From the NCBI GenBank assembly GCA_013331375.1, contig DUGO01000123.1, positions 854-6,283 of the forward strand: a stretch of DNA of 5,430 bases, read 5' to 3'. A program made the translations under genes and the position numbers. Positions 4,690 through 5,430 of the stretch are shown piece after piece. Source of the stretch: Candidatus Methanoperedentaceae archaeon (lineage in GTDB: Archaea; Halobacteriota; Methanosarcinia; Methanosarcinales; Methanoperedenaceae). The notes beneath the pieces were generated by a model. It did no database searches and had not been told where the DNA came from. It was given only the letters and a program-made list of their open reading frames with translations. Within the stretch, counting starts at the first letter, position 1. Every line of letters starts with the position of its first letter.

Positions 4690-5304
4690 ATGGGAACGGA
4701 CGGCAGGGGCAATCCCTGCAAGAAATTTCATATAAAGCCTGAAATCCGCGTGCTCGGCATAGACGATTCCGCAATTCTTGATGAGAGGGTGCTGCTTGTG
4801 GGATGCGTGTTCAGGGGTGGGGAATGGCTGGACGGCGTACTGAGCGCGTATGTTTCCAGGGACGGGCTTGAGGCAACGGAGGTAATCATCGGGATGATCA
4901 AAGGCACGAAGCATTTCGGGCAGGTTCGGCTGCTCATGCTGGATGGCATTACCTATGCGGGTTTCAATACGGTCGATGTCGCGAGCCTTTACCAGAAAAC
5001 GGGGCTTCCCATAATCGTTGTCATGCGGGCGTACCCTGACTTCGGGAGCATCAGGGCAGCGCTTCGCCATCTTGACCGCGCGGATGAGCGCTGGGATATG
5101 ATCCGGGCTGCAGGGGAGATAAAACCGGTAACCACACGCGAGCCCGATAATCCGGTGTTCATCCAGTACATAGGCATATGCATTGAGGAGGCGGGTGAGG
5201 TCGTGAGAATGACATCCACAAGGAGCAACATACCCGAGCCCCTTCGCGTGGCGCACCTTATTGCAGGCGGGATAGTGCTCGGGGAGTCATCAGGCAAGGC
5301 ATGA
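4690..5304 (+). CDS. DUF99 (UPF0215 / 'endonuclease dU'-type) protein
   Basis: This 204-residue archaeal protein matches the DUF99 family along its length. It has GIDDS (23-27), LLMLDGITYAGFNTVD (81-96), LPIIVVMR (106-113) and a C-terminal SNIPEPLRVAHLIAGGIVLG (179-198) followed by ESSGKA. The acidic residues D25, D26 and D85 sit where an RNase H-like or endonuclease V-like active site would be expected. As I recall, the family has been named endonuclease dU, a nuclease acting at deoxyuridine in DNA, and is thought to be related to endonuclease V; treat the reaction as family-level knowledge. Length is normal and no break is seen. The start ATG 4690 follows a TATA-like box by about 28 nt without a clear SD. 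It is divergent from the DUF5371-like gene; the following gene has its own promoter. Confidence 0.88.
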   Translation: MGTDGRGNPCKKFHIKPEIRVLGIDDSAILDERVLLVGCVFRGGEWLDGVLSAYVSRDGLEATEVIIGMIKGTKHFGQVRLLMLDGITYAGFNTVDVASLYQKTGLPIIVVMRAYPDFGSIRAALRHLDRADERWDMIRAAGEIKPVTTREPDNPVFIQYIGICIEEAGEVVRMTSTRSNIPEPLRVAHLIAGGIVLGESSGKA

Positions 5305-5323
5305 CACCCACTGAAGGGAACTG

Positions 5324-5336
5324 AAAATATTATATA
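5324..5336 (+). promoter_or_regulatory. TATA-like box for the last, partial gene
   Basis: AAAATATTATATA is centred about 30 nt before ATG 5360. The sequence between is A-rich with no SD before the ATG (AAAAATCGAATCG-ATG), which is consistent with a leaderless transcript. Confidence 0.45.
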
Positions 5337-5359
5337 GGTTCAAAACAAAAATCGAATCG

Positions 5360-5430
5360 ATGCAGGAAGTGTACACGAAGGTAAAGAGGGCAGCAACCAG
5401 CCTCCTGCTCCCCATCAGCAGGCACAGGAG
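5360..5430 (+). CDS. N-terminal start of an unidentified protein (partial, 3' cut by window)
   Basis: The frame opens at ATG 5360 and stays open to the window end: MQEVYTKVKRAATSLLLPIS, then RHR. The product begins with a basic amphipathic stretch. Twenty-three codons are too few to assign a family. The TATA-like box at 5324-5336 and the absence of any other feature support this start. It is 55 nt downstream of the DUF99 stop on the same strand. Confidence 0.5.
   Translation, partial: MQEVYTKVKRAATSLLLPISRHR

Noticed and set aside
4648..5256. A 202-codon - strand frame antisense to the DUF99 gene
   Set aside because: The + strand frame matches DUF99 motifs throughout. The antisense frame has shadow-like composition, and its 3' end crosses the shared promoter region.
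1..5430. tRNA, rRNA, insertion sequence or transposon ends
   Set aside because: No cloverleaf-like sequence, rRNA-like block, transposase frame or flanking terminal repeats could be seen on either strand.

Overview
The window looks archaeal, most likely a euryarchaeote related to methanogens or anaerobic methane/alkane oxidisers. The signs are a two-thioredoxin-fold protein disulfide oxidoreductase (PDO), an archaeal-type ATP sulfurylase with a zinc site, a DUF99 (UPF0215) protein, and a short protein resembling a family I recall from methanogens. TATA-like boxes lie about 25-32 nt upstream of several start codons that have no Shine-Dalgarno (SD), which suggests leaderless transcripts. Genes inside operons, and a few others, carry clear GGTG/GAGG-type SDs. 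This placement is inference; no rRNA or tRNA gene is present to confirm it.

Layout. Positions 1-75 hold the last 24 codons of an unidentified + strand gene. A - strand cluster follows, reading from 1601 down to 104: an ArsR-like winged-helix regulator, a 59-residue single-span membrane protein, the PDO, and a small membrane protein whose reading frame is broken at two places. Next on the - strand (2028-1678) is an exported or anchored protein with four Cys, mostly in CPHM/CPM contexts, and a C-terminal tail of Met-Met pairs. It is probably a soft-metal binder. It is divergent from a TauE/SafE (TSUP) permease on the + strand. Their shared 181-bp intergenic region contains a perfect 7-bp-arm palindrome and a second inverted repeat. 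The permease is followed by ATP sulfurylase (sat) on the + strand.

A convergent - strand pair lies beyond sat: a 57-residue DUF5371-like protein, then an unrecognised 91-residue protein that stops 1 nt from the end of sat. The DUF5371-like gene is divergent from a DUF99 gene, and a 14-bp palindrome sits on its cluster of ATG codons. The first 23 codons of another + strand gene run off the end.

How the genes may work together (inference): positions 104-4136 bring together thiol redox (PDO), thiol/thioether metal binding (Cys/Met-rich protein), transport of a sulfur oxyanion or organosulfur compound (TSUP) and sulfate activation (Sat). A local sulfur/redox or soft-metal stress response is the most economical reading. 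The right-hand genes have no clear link to it. The most novel-looking items are the Cys/Met-rich protein with its palindromic control region, the unlisted 59-residue membrane protein coupled to the regulator and PDO, and the palindrome over the DUF5371-like start.
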